Shown: positions 48,098 to 61,178, counted from the stretch's first letter. The stretch is 64,000 nt of DNA from Smittia aterrima (GCA_033063855.1 CP093829.1:7574243-7638242); one strand, 5' to 3'. Notes: generated from the sequence alone by a model not told the origin. A program made the numbers and translations.

Positions 48098-51000
48098 TCA
48101 GAACTTACCAAGTCCAATCGACAACACTTCGATAGGCAGTGACCCTCTTCGCCTCGTCAACAAGACGTCAGTTGAATCTCCACGGGGAGCGTTAGCCCAC
48201 TCTTTCTTTATTCGATTCCACACCGAAGTATCGGTCTTGTTGTTCAATGTTGATTCCATTGATTCACTCACTATGGGCGTTAAAATTTCAGCGCCACTCG
48301 ACGAACGACGACGAAGGATTTTCTTGGGATTTCGTCGTTTTCCGTTGACGCTGGTTCGTGATAAAATATTCGACTCGCAAGGAACGGAGCCTCGTCGTTG
48401 ATGATTCATCGAGTGTGAACTTCTCTCGGATGAACCTGCAAAGTCTTTGGCACCTGAAGAAAAAGATTAAGAGATAATAATGAAAAATAATTCTCTCTCT
48501 TAATCCAAAGGACTTACTCAAAGTTATTGTTTCAGCTGGAACTGAACATCGGCGGACTTTTTCGGAAGTTTGAACAGAAAGTTTCGAGAAATCTTGTTCA
48601 CCTGATGATTTTGATGGAAGTGCGACAGTTACAGGTGCAGAGCCACGACGACGATTGAATGATCCTTTACGAGCCATTGAAGGGTCGAGATTTTCCTTTT
48701 GACCGAGTCCGAGTGAAAGCTTTGGAAGTTTGCATGCTTTATCAAAGCTTTGCTCTTGTTCTCGTTTGAGATCCTTCTTGTTCGTTCCATTCGAGTTTTC
48801 GTGATCTGGCGAGCCAGTCGAAGTACTTGAACGACTTTCAAGTAAAGCCTCTGGGCATGTCCCTAAGTCGGCAGTCGAAGACATGTAACGAGTTCTAACG
48901 TATGGCTGCAAAGGTGGGAATGTCTGCTGACGTATCAAATGCTTTGATGTTGTCACGCCAAGCATGTGCGCTGGAAAATTTGTGGAGCCATGCATCACGA
49001 TATTCAATTTGTCAGCGCAATCAGTCATCGACGCAATATTCAAATCTGGAAGTAAATTCTCCGCACTCAATGGTCGCTCATTATCATTGCTATCGATTGA
49101 TGAACGAGCTCTTTGTCCACTCTCGCTGTCAGATGATAACATTGAAAGTGAATCCTGATCAAATTTGTTGTGTTCATTCTCATCGCTCTCGAAAAAAGTT
49201 TCAATTTGTCTCGTGTTATGTTCCCTCGGCGGCAGAACAATCTTCGGAACATTATGCAATGGAACTGACAATCGACGTTCACGATCTTTCAACGAGTAAG
49301 TCGGAATCTGAAGAGAACTTCGTCGAGACGACTTAATTTCCGGTAACATCATTTCAGGACTTCCAGCAAAATCAATTCGAGAATCATCATCACCGCCGAA
49401 GCCTTCTTCAAATTCATCTTCTAATACTTCAGCATCTGACATTTCCGTTCGAGTTTCCTCAGCCAACTCAGCTTGCAATCGGGAATCCCATTGCTTCTCA
49501 TTGTTCTTCAAGTGATGCATCATTCGATATGATAGATCCGATTTCAAGAATCGATGCCACTCAGCCATCAGCGGCGTTACGACAAACTTAAAGAAGCCAG
49601 TTTGAATTTTAGGCACCGTTGTTGATTGGCGGTCGCATAACGAAGTGACGGGCAGATTGAGTTGACGCTCAAAATCGCCTTGACGGAAAAACTCCTCGCA
49701 CACCTTTAGACTCCACTTCTTTGATATATCCCATGGCCTGCACGGGTTTGATATATCAGCGCACTTGAGTGCGATTTGTAGTATAAAATGTCTATGATCT
49801 GCCTTGTGCATATTTAATGTATTATTGTTTAAAAAGTCTTTAAATGTTCCTATAAATTCTTGTTGACGTGTTATATCGGTTGCCAATATGAGAGAGCTTA
49901 TTTGTTTTTCTAGTTCGGGTCGGATATCAGTGATTTGTTCAGCCACGCCACTCTCGAGTAAGCAACCGATTGCCGAGCGCCAATGATGATTCTCCAGCAC
50001 AGATGTGTTCTCATACAAAGCTGCCAGATGATTTGATGTCGCTATTAGAAATGGCTGATTAACACCTGGATGATCAAGATCGTGACAGACAGCACCCAAT
50101 AGAGATGCCATGATTTCAAGCGGCTCCAGATTCTCAAGAATTTTCTTCTCTTGCAAATAACAATGCATTGCTTGTGTTACATCGGTTGCATGTATTGAAT
50201 TATGATATGGGTTTGTACTGTGATAACCCTCCTCGATTAAACTAAACAATTTCCATAGTCTAACTACATCTAGATTGAAATGGTCCAGAAGGCCGTACGA
50301 ATGAAACAGATGAACACATAAGACAGGCAACGATCGTCCTATGAAAAGAGAGAGAGAGTGTGTCCGTTAGTTTGATGAATTTATTGATGCGAGCTCAACT
50401 AACCTCCTGTAACTGTTTCCAATGTAAAAGCATTGAAACGCCAGTTTCCAACTTGTCTCAATATGCACGCCACTTGACCATGCAAAATGTCATCGAGAAC
50501 GGCTGGCTCAAAATTCAAGCTGCGTGTCTGAAGCTTCTTTCGTCGCCGTTTGTGCATTGTAAGGAAGCGTCCGTTGCATATGTGACGCTTCTTTGGACTC
50601 AGAGTATTCTCTTCAGCAATTAAAGCATCGATGAAAAAGCGATCGCGTTCAGATATCGACACGCGCTTGTTTAATGGAGCCTCCGCTGTAAAGGAATAAA
50701 AAATTCACCGGTTAATTTATATTCAAATTAAAAGTCATAAAATTTAACGAGTTATGCAGAATTAATTTCGCTCGGATAAAACTTCTTGCGAAATATCTTT
50801 AAAGAGAGAGAAAGTGAAGGCGAGGAAATGAGTGTGACAACAAAATGTCATGAACATCTCCGTTCGGATTATTTGTATCACTAACTCAGCAGATTTCGGG
50901 TTGACTCTGACCGAAAAGACAGAATTTGTATGCAGCATTGTTATTTGTAGGTAGAGAAATGTGTCAGCCATTACTTATTCAGACACTGCTTAATTAGTTG

Positions 51001-54000
51001 AGTGTTTCAAACTAGAAACACGTGACAAATTCGAATTGAGAGCTTTTGGATACTTTTCTTATCTTCTTTCCACATTAAACTTGATAACACTTTAATCAAT
51101 TCGGAATGAGTGATTAAACTTTTTCTTGGAATTTTTATGGATTTGTAATGGAAAACAATGTCACAGAAAATGTGAGCTTTGTTTTAAACAGTTTTGCAGC
51201 TGCGGTAACAAATAAACATTTCATTTTACGATGCAGTTACAATGGATGTGGTCGGTCACAGCAAAGTTCAGGCTCATACATGCTGAGGCACGTCTACAGA
51301 GTTGTTGAAATGTTTCTTTTTTCGCGTTAACCGAAGACTAAGTGAGTGAGCGAGAGGAGAGAGAAAGGCAAAAGTTATGTTTAAAGGAGGCAAATGAAAT
51401 TGCGGTAAAGGCGCACCCCAGTACCGTTAATAAATATTTTTATTCTGTGATAGACTTAAATTGTTGAATTGACGATATTCACGTGAGGCAACTAACAACA
51501 CGAGCTCTTCGCGCTAACGGTAAACGTCGATTCTTAAGTGGCCGCGATACGATATCTCTCAGATAATCGTGTGTTGGGCGATTTCACCTGAAGCAGTCTT
51601 GTAGAAGTATTTCTATCAAAACAAAAACGGTTTTTACTTTAATCGAGTTTCAATCTTGAAGCTTTACAGTCAGTTCCACTCCAGCTATCATTGCGATTTG
51701 ACGTGGATGGACATAAAAAAAATGTTCTTAAAAGTTTTTCTTGCTCTCATTTCACTCCAACTTAGCTTTGCGGGTAAGTTGAAAGGATAAATCTAGTTCA
51801 AGTCATTCATCATATTCTCGACAAATCTAGTTGAGCGACCTGGCTACGGTACTGGACCACAGGATTGGGGACATGTCGGTAGGTAGAGCAAAATTTGATT
51901 ATGTAATATCGAGTTAACATGAAACTAATTTCTAGATGTTCGAGAAGGCGCTCATATGTTCTGGTGGTTGCATTACACAACTGCAGATACCGCAGCTAAA
52001 ACTGACCGGCCTTTGATTCTCTGGGTAAGTTAAAACTACGAAATGAAGTTTAATTCAATTTTTGGTGAATAAATATTTGAATAAAGCTTCAAGGAGGCCC
52101 CGGATCATCTTCAACTGGTTATGGCAATTTTGAAATCCTCGGTCCACTTGACTTAGATGGAAAAGAAAGAGATTTCACTTGGGTTAAAACTCACAACGTT
52201 CTTTTCGTCGATAATCCAGTGGGAACTGGTTATAGCTATGTTGATAATTATAAATATTTAACAACAGACAACAAACAGATCGCTCGTGATCTAATTGAGC
52301 TTTTGCGAGGCTTCTACGAATCGAACCCAGAATTCAAGACAGTTCCACTTCACATCTTCGGTGAGTCCTACGGCGGAAAAATGGCGATTGAGTTTGCTGC
52401 TGAACTTCATCGAGAAATCGAAAATGGTGACATTGAAGCGAATTTAGTTACGGTGGCTATGGGAGACGCGTGGATATCTCCAATTGATTCAACTTTATCT
52501 TGGGCTCCTTATTTACTTCAATTGGTTCGTAGAAAAGAAAAAGAAAACGACACTTGTAAGCGATTACTGACAAAGAAATAACGTTTACAGGGCTTTATCG
52601 ATGTCGATGGATTCGAGAAGATCAATAATTACGCTCTTCGTACACAGCGGGCACTCAATCAAGGCAACTTCTTCCTGGCTACCGACTTATGGTACCAAAC
52701 AGAAATAATTCTACTTCAATACACTCGAGGGGTTGATTTCTACAATGTTCTCTATGACACACCGTTCAGCAACTCAGACGCCGAGGCAAAAACATTCGAT
52801 ACAATCAACCCACGCACTGCAGCTTTTGATATAATGGTGAAGCGTAAGAGATTAAATACTGATGCTGATGATGAGAATGAAGATGAAGACACAGACAAAC
52901 TAACGAAACTGATGCGCGGTGCCGTTCACGAAGCACTTGATTTACCCGAATCTGTTGTTTGGGGATCTCAAGCTGGCGCTGTTTTTGACACATTGGCAGG
53001 CGACTTCATGAAACCTGTCGTTGAAATTGTCGAAGAAGTTTTGAACACGACGACAGTGAAGGTCGTTGTGTACAGCGGACAATTAGATTTGATTTGTGCT
53101 ACGCCAGGAACGGTTGAATGGGTCAACAACATGAAATGGCAAGGCAGCGGTGACTACAAGAACATTGTGCGCAATGGTATTGGAGTCAACAACGTATTGG
53201 AAGGCTACAGTCGACAGTTTGGCAGTTTTTCAATGTACTGGGTGAGATGAATTTGCTTGCGAACAATTAAAGAATATCTCTCATTGAGAATGCTGAATAA
53301 TTATAGATAAACAAAGCTGGACACATGGCACCATTCGGTGAGTATCTCTTTGTTGAGTGACATAATCTCTTGAATGATTCATTTAATCTCTCTCTTGAAG
53401 ACAATCCACGAGCGATGGGTTTCATCCTAAGGCAAGTGACGAACTTTGGATAAACTCTCGATCAACTCACGAGAGCAACAAAATTTATTGGAGTTCGTTG
53501 AATGAATTATAAATTGTGTTGTGGGAGTGAGGAGTGAGTTCTTCTCTTTTCCATCTTCGTTCACCTGCTAATTATCAACTTGAAATTCTTTACAATAAAT
53601 TTCCTTCGCTCTCGTATCGAAGAGATAGAGGAGAAAGCTCTTTAATTAGTACATTGTTTCATCCTTATTTCTTGGGAAAATGTTGTCGATGTGACGAGTG
53701 AAGAGACGAGTCGGGGTTTTGGGACGAGACATTCCATTGGTTTCAGTAATGAAGACGAATCTTGGGATGAAATTCGCCTATTTCACTCACGACACTCTAA
53801 TAAAAATAATTGAGCCATGACGAGAATGTGGAGAATTTTCTTCATTAATCTCCAAAAATCAATATTCCAACTCGCAAACAGCCTTTACGCCTTGAAAGAT
53901 ATTTCAATCATCGCAAATAAGATTTCGTCCTATCAATTAATCTAATTTCTTCGAATGCTCTGCCCTCGTCTTGTGTGCCCAATTTTTTTCTATTTCTTCA

Positions 54001-56808
54001 TCAGTCAAAGGTCAAATGGGAAAGGTAGGAGGACGACGCCGACGAAGACGAGAAAAGTCAAATTTCATTTCCTCGGAAAACGGCTTCTCGTTGCTTACGA
54101 AAGAAATCTTCAACTTTTAAAAATAAATATGCGCGATATTTAAGTTGGATCTCGTTAGACATAATACGACCGAAAAAAGAAAAAGTTTTCAATTGTCAGG
54201 AATTCGCATTTTTTTTATCTACGAGAGTCTCTAAGTAGCTTCGTTTGTCACGAAAATCGCTGAATCTCTTCAACCTCACGACCTTTTCTATGATGACAAT
54301 GCGTCATCAAGCAAATTCAATTAGGAGACTCCATGCTCTATAATTTTTAAATGTCAACTTTACTTTGTGTCCACGAGATTTCCTAAACAATTTCTGTGTT
54401 TTCACGGTACGCGACAGGAAAGAAAAACTGATCGACGGCAATTGAAAATGTTTCAATTTCCGTTCTGAGATATTTTTTTTATCCTACGAAAGAACTTTTC
54501 CCGCTGATTTTCAGGAAAGCAATTTTTATTTTTGCAACTGACGTACTCTTAGTATAAACTCGAGAGAGGTGACTGCCATAACTTAAGCTACCTTTGACTT
54601 TGCTAAATTCCTTTTAATCATCGAGATCGTCGGAAGCAGAAATTGCTTCTGTTCAATGAACTGATTTGAAATTTATTTCGATGAAAAACAATTTGAATTT
54701 TTTTCCTGCTCTCAACCGACGATCTGACTTATTCATAATCAGCTTTGGGTTAATGGAAACTCTGCTCGTGGCAGTTAAAAGAGTGAAGCCTTCGACCAAT
54801 AATAAAAATAAAATAATTAACTTACGTATTAATCGAATATAAATGGTGTCATTCGCTGTGTGGACTGTTGCAGTCTCTGTCGCCTGTAAAAACATCAGAA
54901 AAAAGATTCTTAGTAAGTTCATAAATTAAATTTCCAGAATCTGTTGACCTAAATATTCAATCAAAAAAAGAAATGAAAAAACGCGGCGCAATAAAAATCA
55001 CAGGAACTTGAGTGAATCTAAGTGTTTGCTAATGCTCATAAAAAATAAAATATTCAAGTATCTAGATCAACAAACCAATCGTAGTCATCTGTCTCTGACT
55101 TTATTATGACACAATAATTTCCCGAAAGGATCAGACAATCGTCAGCTTACATTTTCTTTCATGACAAAGAAATCACAATGAATTAAATTAAATCTGTTTC
55201 TTAGATAGCTCAGAATCATTATGTCATTCATTCGGTGACATCGCTCAAGAAACTTTAAGAGGACCCTTGAGCGTCTATGATAAAGAGATAAGAAAAATAA
55301 AATTATGATATACTTCAGCAATTTTAATTACGTTTCCCAACTCCCTTGTCAGATATTTTAATTATATTTCTGGGCTGCCCCTTCTACAAGGAAGCCATCA
55401 GGCCTATTTAAGCCTCCGGATAAAGATTTCACCTTTTCCCAAACTTTTTTTTTTCCGAACAAACCTTAATGAATGCTTTTTTTGTGATAGTGAAGTTATG
55501 AGACAGAAATCCGGTCATCGAGAGAATTTTTCATTTTCATTTTAGAATAAATTCCACTTTCACTCTTTACGCTGACAAGTTTTTGTATTCGAGCAAGAAA
55601 TTGCGTATCGCTTAAGGGGAGATTACTGTCGAAACGAAATGTGTAAACGAGACTTGTAAATTCTTCGTTCAGTTCACGTGGCATATGTGGCAAATGTTTC
55701 AATTAACTTTGATAATCGTAGGGAAATTGCAATTTAGATAACAAAAAGAAAAATATCATAAATTCACAGTCGAAGCAATTCGTTCGTGGTAACGAAAGGA
55801 TTCTAGGAAAATGTCGATAAATTGTTATTGTTGTTTGCTTAAAGGATAAGCCTCACTAGTTTCACAAGTGCTTCGCAATAGAAATCAAGACCCGAAAATA
55901 TCAATTTTTTTGTTGCTTAACGAGTGAACTAAATTATTATTCAGTTTGTGAGTATTTGTTGCTACTCAAATTAGCCGAATGTCGATTATCTTGCTTTTAG
56001 TGGCTCTTATCCAACTTACTCGCAGCTATTAAAAATTTATATTCGATTGATAATAAAGCAGATTCACAGACAAATGCAAAACAATAAGCGTCACGCTCGA
56101 TTTCGAGTTGAATTTAGGGAGAAAAACAAAAAGTTATTATCGAAGGGATGTGATAAGGATTAATCACTTTATATTACGTTTGGGGGATTGTTCATCAATC
56201 ACGTTGACGATGGCAAATTGCCATTCTTACGAATTTTTCTTTAGAAAAAGAATTCCAGGAAATTTTGGCCACGCAGCCAAAAACAAACCTCATCAATAAA
56301 ATTATCGATTCCTCACGAGGTATTGGCAAAGCCCCCTTGCTGTGGTCACGTGCTTCTCGATCATCTCCTCCCCTCTCAAACATATTTCATTCCACAAGGC
56401 ACTTTTGGAGTCGGCTTGTGGTTAAGATTTTGAAAACAATTGTTGAGTTATAATTAGAATTTTCGATTTATAAATGGAAATAATCTTGTGTTGTTCTGCC
56501 TACGACGAGCGACGTCGTTCGCTTATTTGAAATAAGTTATTTCGCGTTGACGATATGACTTTAAACAGAAATCAAGATTTTTCTCATCAAAATCAAGAGA
56601 CGACGAAGTAACAAATGAGAATGAATTAACTTACCGCGGTATCAGCGAGTTCTTGGTAGTAAGACTCGCCGCTTCCACGACGCGATCCAACGCACATTGC
56701 GCGTCTTAGCAGACTTGAAAACATGGAGCATAATCCACAACGCTGTATCGCGCCTTCGACGGAACCGCGACGATTCGAACTAGTGACGCTCGAGGTGTTT
56801 TCATTCAT
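48098..56808 (-). CDS. PDE7-like cAMP phosphodiesterase, extended C-terminal tail
   Basis: Five exons (56808-56635, 54883-54826, 50685-50404, 50338-48518, 48453-48098) close in frame at 896 residues. The short second exon (NDTIYIRLI) and the NWRF segment match the PDE7 N-terminal layout. The catalytic domain (~150-460) has the signature HDLDHPGVNQPF; H217 is the likely proton donor, metal ligands are H221, H257, D258 and D366, and the nucleotide-binding Gln is Q417. PDE7 enzymes hydrolyse cAMP with high affinity. Human PDE7A is about 480 residues. Here a Ser-rich tail of about 430 residues is added, carrying repeated RRxSxP motifs. Two further RRGS motifs lie in the N terminus. The start is the first ATG after an in-frame stop; other first exons may exist upstream. 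A carboxypeptidase gene is nested in intron 2. The last codons overlap a splice-donor-like GTAAGT and a poly(A) signal. Confidence 0.88.
51707..53453 (+). CDS. Serine carboxypeptidase (S10), SCPEP1-like
   Basis: Seven exons (51707-51773, 51831-51878, 51936-52024, 52087-52524, 52591-53241, 53307-53337, 53401-53453) give 458 residues with a signal peptide (FLKVFLALISLQLSFA). Family marks: the oxyanion LQGGPGSSS, catalytic Ser in FGESYGGK, catalytic Asp in YSGQLDLIC, and catalytic His in NKAGHMAPFDNPR. The order and the WGHVDVREGAHMFWWLHYT opening match retinoid-inducible serine carboxypeptidases, lysosomal or secreted enzymes that remove C-terminal residues. A second in-frame ATG five codons in (51722) could also start it. 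An Asp/Glu-rich loop (DADDENEDEDTDK) is inserted before the C-terminal third. The exon-4 donor is weak (GTTCGT) but is the one that preserves family alignment. The gene lies wholly in intron 2 of the phosphodiesterase gene, on the opposite strand. Confidence 0.93.
53454..54825. other. Carboxypeptidase downstream region / PDE intron 2
   Basis: This stretch is 3' flank of the nested carboxypeptidase gene and part of the 4.1 kb phosphodiesterase intron (50686-54825). An AATAAA lies near 53594. No further gene is supported. Confidence 0.5.
54884..56634 (-). other. Intron 1 of the PDE7-like gene
   Basis: A 1751-bp intron with donor GTAAGT (56634) and acceptor TTTTTACAG (54884). No supported exon or nested gene is visible. 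It isolates the short exon 2. Confidence 0.7.
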
Positions 56809-57770
56809 CGTCAGATGACCTCGTTCCGCCGAGATTTTCTTTTCTGACGCTGCCACTGTGACTAGACTCAAGATTGATCCTTTACTTTTAGAAAGTTTTT
56901 ATCGTCTTTATGTGGGTTTGATTTAAACTCTTCAATCTTGCGGCTAATTTCTATCTTTCGTTCTCCCCCGCGAATTCACTTTTACATTCTTAACTTCATT
57001 GGGGGGCTCTCCCGTGCTTAATCTTTTATCGCCTTGACTTCTTCTTCATCATTCTGTTCGCAAAGATTCGCCCGAGTCATATAATATTATCAACATCTTT
57101 TGATTCAGTGTAGAATCATAGATCGTTGGGTTAACCGAGTTCTTTCTCACTTTATTTATTATTTATGGTGCACTTAAACGATTGCGAATCAATTATGAAT
57201 AGAATTTATATCGCTCCCTCGCCTCTGTTTTCTCACTCGACGGTGAAGAATTGTTTTGAACTTTTCGCTCTTTCTCTTTCGTTCTTTCTTGTTTTATCTC
57301 GGAGTCAAACCGTAGCAGTTTGATTAAAGCAATGAGGAGACGTTTGACCAGATGCTTAGTTCAGCTAAACTACGATAAATCACAATTTAACTTTTTTTTA
57401 TTGCTTTTGTCATAAATAAATTCCCATCTTCTCATTTAAAGGAACTACGAGCAACTATTGTTTTAAACTGCAATTTTATCAAATTATTTACAATTCCACA
57501 TAAGCAATAAAGGCCGTAGCTTCTCTGTGAGCTGTGAGGAGGTGGAGACAGTTGTGCTCCAATTTTCTGTATCGTCGTTTAGACAAAAAGATTTTTCAGA
57601 AACGAAACAGACAATTTGTCGACAAATTTTCGACCTTTTTTGAGTCTGAGCTCGCGCAGAACTTTTACATGAAAATTGGTAAATGTTTTGAACATCACTT
57701 GATACGAGGTTTCCCTCTGAAGTTTATGAATAATAAATCAAACGCTTCGAAAAAGATTTCGTAAACATTT

Positions 57771-57812
57771 TACTCTCTCTCTCTCTCCCTCTGTTCATCT
57801 CTCTCACTCACT
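57771..57812. repeat. CT-rich simple repeat
   Basis: A long CT dinucleotide tract with a few interruptions, about 1 kb upstream of the phosphodiesterase start on the minus strand, where it reads as GA repeats. It could be a GAGA-type element of that promoter region or just a microsatellite. Confidence 0.7.
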
Positions 57813-60800
57813 CCATCTCAAGACATTATAGTTCCAGAAGTCAAATAGAATTTCTATTTATTTTTGTATGTTGCGTTCGGCGAGTCGAAAGAAAATATTT
57901 TGATATTTTTATGAAAGCAAATACTTCGCTTTCATAGCGAAATTAGCACGAATCCAGATAATGAATTTTCAGATGCCCGCAGTCACATCAACTTTTCAAT
58001 TGAATTCATTAAACCAACAGAACAGCTTAAAATCACAGACGAAGTCCCGCGAGACACTCACAATTGTCTAAACTTAGACAACTAAATGCTAAATAATGAA
58101 TTGAACTTGACAATGCGAGGTGAGAGCGATCTGTTTGTCGTCGAGAATAAAAAAAAAGTTTTTTTTTCTTTATTTTGCTTTCAAATCGAAAGAAGAAACT
58201 TCACTCACAACCACCGCTCACACGCTTTATCTTATCAGCCCCAATTTTATATTAACGTAACTTTTAGCCATGAAGGTGCGTAATTGTGCAATGAATAGCA
58301 ATATGTATCGATTGGCGAACGTGACGAGCACACACATTGCATTGCTTTTGAGCTTAGCTTGGAGGATAATCAATGTTTAAAACACTTTTTTTGTTTTTGC
58401 TTCTTTATGGACTTGACACAATCGTTTTGTATTTCTTTTACTATTTATGCACTTTTTTAATGTGTCAGTGTCACAAGTTCACCTTCAAAGCTCTTTTTTT
58501 TTTGTTTCAATAAATACGCGACGACCTATTGATGTGCATTGCAATAAAACACAAAACAAAAGTGTCATGAAAGCTTCTGCTCAATTAGCTTTCGAGATAG
58601 ATGATGGGACAGACGGAGGGAGAGAGAGTTTTTTTGTCTTTTCTAAAATTCTCATGGCGCGCCTTGATTCTATTATCAAAAGCTTTTATAATGTCTCCCA
58701 TTCACTCTACATGTACGGCTCCCCAACAAACACTCCATTTATTTGCTCACGACCATAATTCATATCGATTATTTGCTATGGGTATCGATCATTGCAAATA
58801 ATCAGCCATCAGATCAGACGTTAAGATTACGTCTCGCTTTTATTTTCCATCATTTTATCAGTGAAGCGCTTTCCGATGATGTGAAATCACAGGCGAGAGT
58901 GGAAAATCCTTCTGTTGAACTTTTTTCTTTTTTTTTTGGACAGGGAAAAAAATAAATAAGCTTGGCTGAGGCTGCTGGAGGAATGCGCGTTTTTCTCGAT
59001 TGTATATTTGCATTTGTGTCGGGCCAATAACTTTATGATGTGGATTTTCGTAATTTTTTATTAGTTCAATGATTTTACTCTTTTCTGTTCCGTTTAGAGG
59101 CGAAGAGGGTTTATTTCTGCTTAAGCTTGGCTACCGTCTGAGTAGGTGCTTCATATCATTTTATTACACTAAACATTTATTTTTCGATTGTGCAATGATT
59201 TTTTTTCTCTTCTCCATCGCACAACAAAAATTTTCTCACTTTGAAGGTAAATTCTTCTTCACATCGAACAAGGACAAGAAGAATTCTTTTACGTTTTTTT
59301 TTTTATTTTCTGAATGTGTTTAAAACCGAAACTTTTATGATGTAAAGTCACTGTGCATTGTTTGATTTTAAAGTGACTTTAAAGACTTGCAATCTCAAAG
59401 CTAAAACTGAAAAGATTGGCTCTCGAGGTTCGGCCGAATGTGTCTTGACGAGTTAAGACATTTCATACAACTGAAATGTGTTCTCGTTTTTCTCGCGTTG
59501 AATTTCGCGTCTGAGAGCAAGCAAAGCAACTGCTAACTGTGTGTTGAGTCAAGTCTTACACGAAAGCTATGACGATAAATACTTTGAGTCCGGACACACA
59601 TCGAGAAAGATAAAAAGAGAGCGAGAGGAAGTATCCGAAATCGCAAGTCGCGTGCAAGAGATTCAAAAAGAAATTCTCAGAGTATCGACTCGTGAAATTC
59701 TTTTGGAGCTCAATTTTCCAGTCACAAATCCAGTGCTCGCATATACAAGCTCAAATCACGACGTGACGTCACTGTAAAGTTAGATTCCTGCTGGTATTTG
59801 TGCAATCTCCCATTTTTCCCTTGGACTTAATAGAAGGAAAAAAATATTTTCGATGCAACTTTTATGCACCAACCTAATTTAAACTACCATGATAACCATC
59901 ACATTTTGCGCAATTTCTTAATCACGAAGCACCTTTTATCACTCTCATCAAGATTAAACACCAGAATCCGATAGAATTCATTCAACAAAATAGCTCTATA
60001 TAGCTTTCTGTCGTTCTCTTAAAGTTTTTCCGTACAAATGAAAGATTTGGAGGCACGGAAGAAAAAACCCGAGGGGCCACATCGAGAGAGTTTGGTTCGA
60101 TAGACGGCAAGCGCTGGAATGGAATGTTTTCCTCTCTCTTATCGGTATTTTTCGTCTCTCACTCGAGGCAAAAGCCAACACAGACGACGAGGAGACACGT
60201 TGGTAGTCGTGGAAATTGTGCTCGTTTTTTGCACTGACTTTGCCGGGGTTTGTATAATATTCACGGCGAGCAAGATCAGATTCAGATGCTGGATGTATGC
60301 AAATTATGCGTACGGATGCATTTCGATTGGGGGATGAGCATGGGGAGATGATACATTCAGTGTAATGATAGTTGTAGCTTGCACCACATTTTATTGTCCT
60401 TGTTATCTATTTATTCAGCAGGTAACCCAGGAGAGCTTTTTGATTGAAAACTGGTTGGCGAATTATGCAAAAATCACTTCGCAAAATTATATTGCTCGTA
60501 ATAAAATTTTTGAATTGCAAAATATAAATCGATTTGAATCAACCCTTTCCATAACTCTCTCTCTCCCTTCCTCTTCGTCTATCAAGCGTGATGATAAAGA
60601 ATTTCGTTCAGAAGTTAACCTTCCAAAGCCTTTTCTGACCACTGAGCACGTTTATGAGAAATCGGTTTGTGGTTCGTTTCGAAGGAGAAAAATGTGAATG
60701 AAAGGAATAAACCTTTGATTCCTATTTCCTTTCACTTGAAAGCATAAAACATAATTCCATCCTTTCAATTAAAAATCTCTTCAATTTCTGATTTAAATCA

Positions 60801-61178
60801 AAATTAAAGTTTTGCATAATTCGAGAGAGAGAAATAAAAAAATTGAAAATTGCAATCGAAGCTGATTTTTTTTTCTGATTCAAATAAATTCAGATTGCAT
60901 TTCCAAATTTATTTTCAAGCGCTCAGAATAGATCGGAGGGAGCTGATATAATTTCATTTCATTCTTTTTTCTCCTAGAAATTAGCTGCCGCTCTCCTTGA
61001 AAATTGTCATAGAAACTCAGCAAAAATATTTTATAATTTAATTTCGTTGCGAATTTTTCCTGACTCTACAGCGAAAAACGTTTCATAAATACATTTAAAT
61101 AAATACATTTTCGAATCCCTTGACGAATCATTCTCTTTTCGGTTCTCTCATCGCTGGAAAATCTTATCAGTTCACTTA

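Noticed and set aside
59541..59777. 78-codon plus-strand frame with a Lys/Glu-rich coiled-coil look
   Set aside because: No recognised domain, no clear splice sites or core promoter. Frames of this size occur by chance many times in the window.
60365..60697. 110-codon plus-strand frame
   Set aside because: No domain, no splice or promoter context; composition fits AT-rich noncoding DNA.
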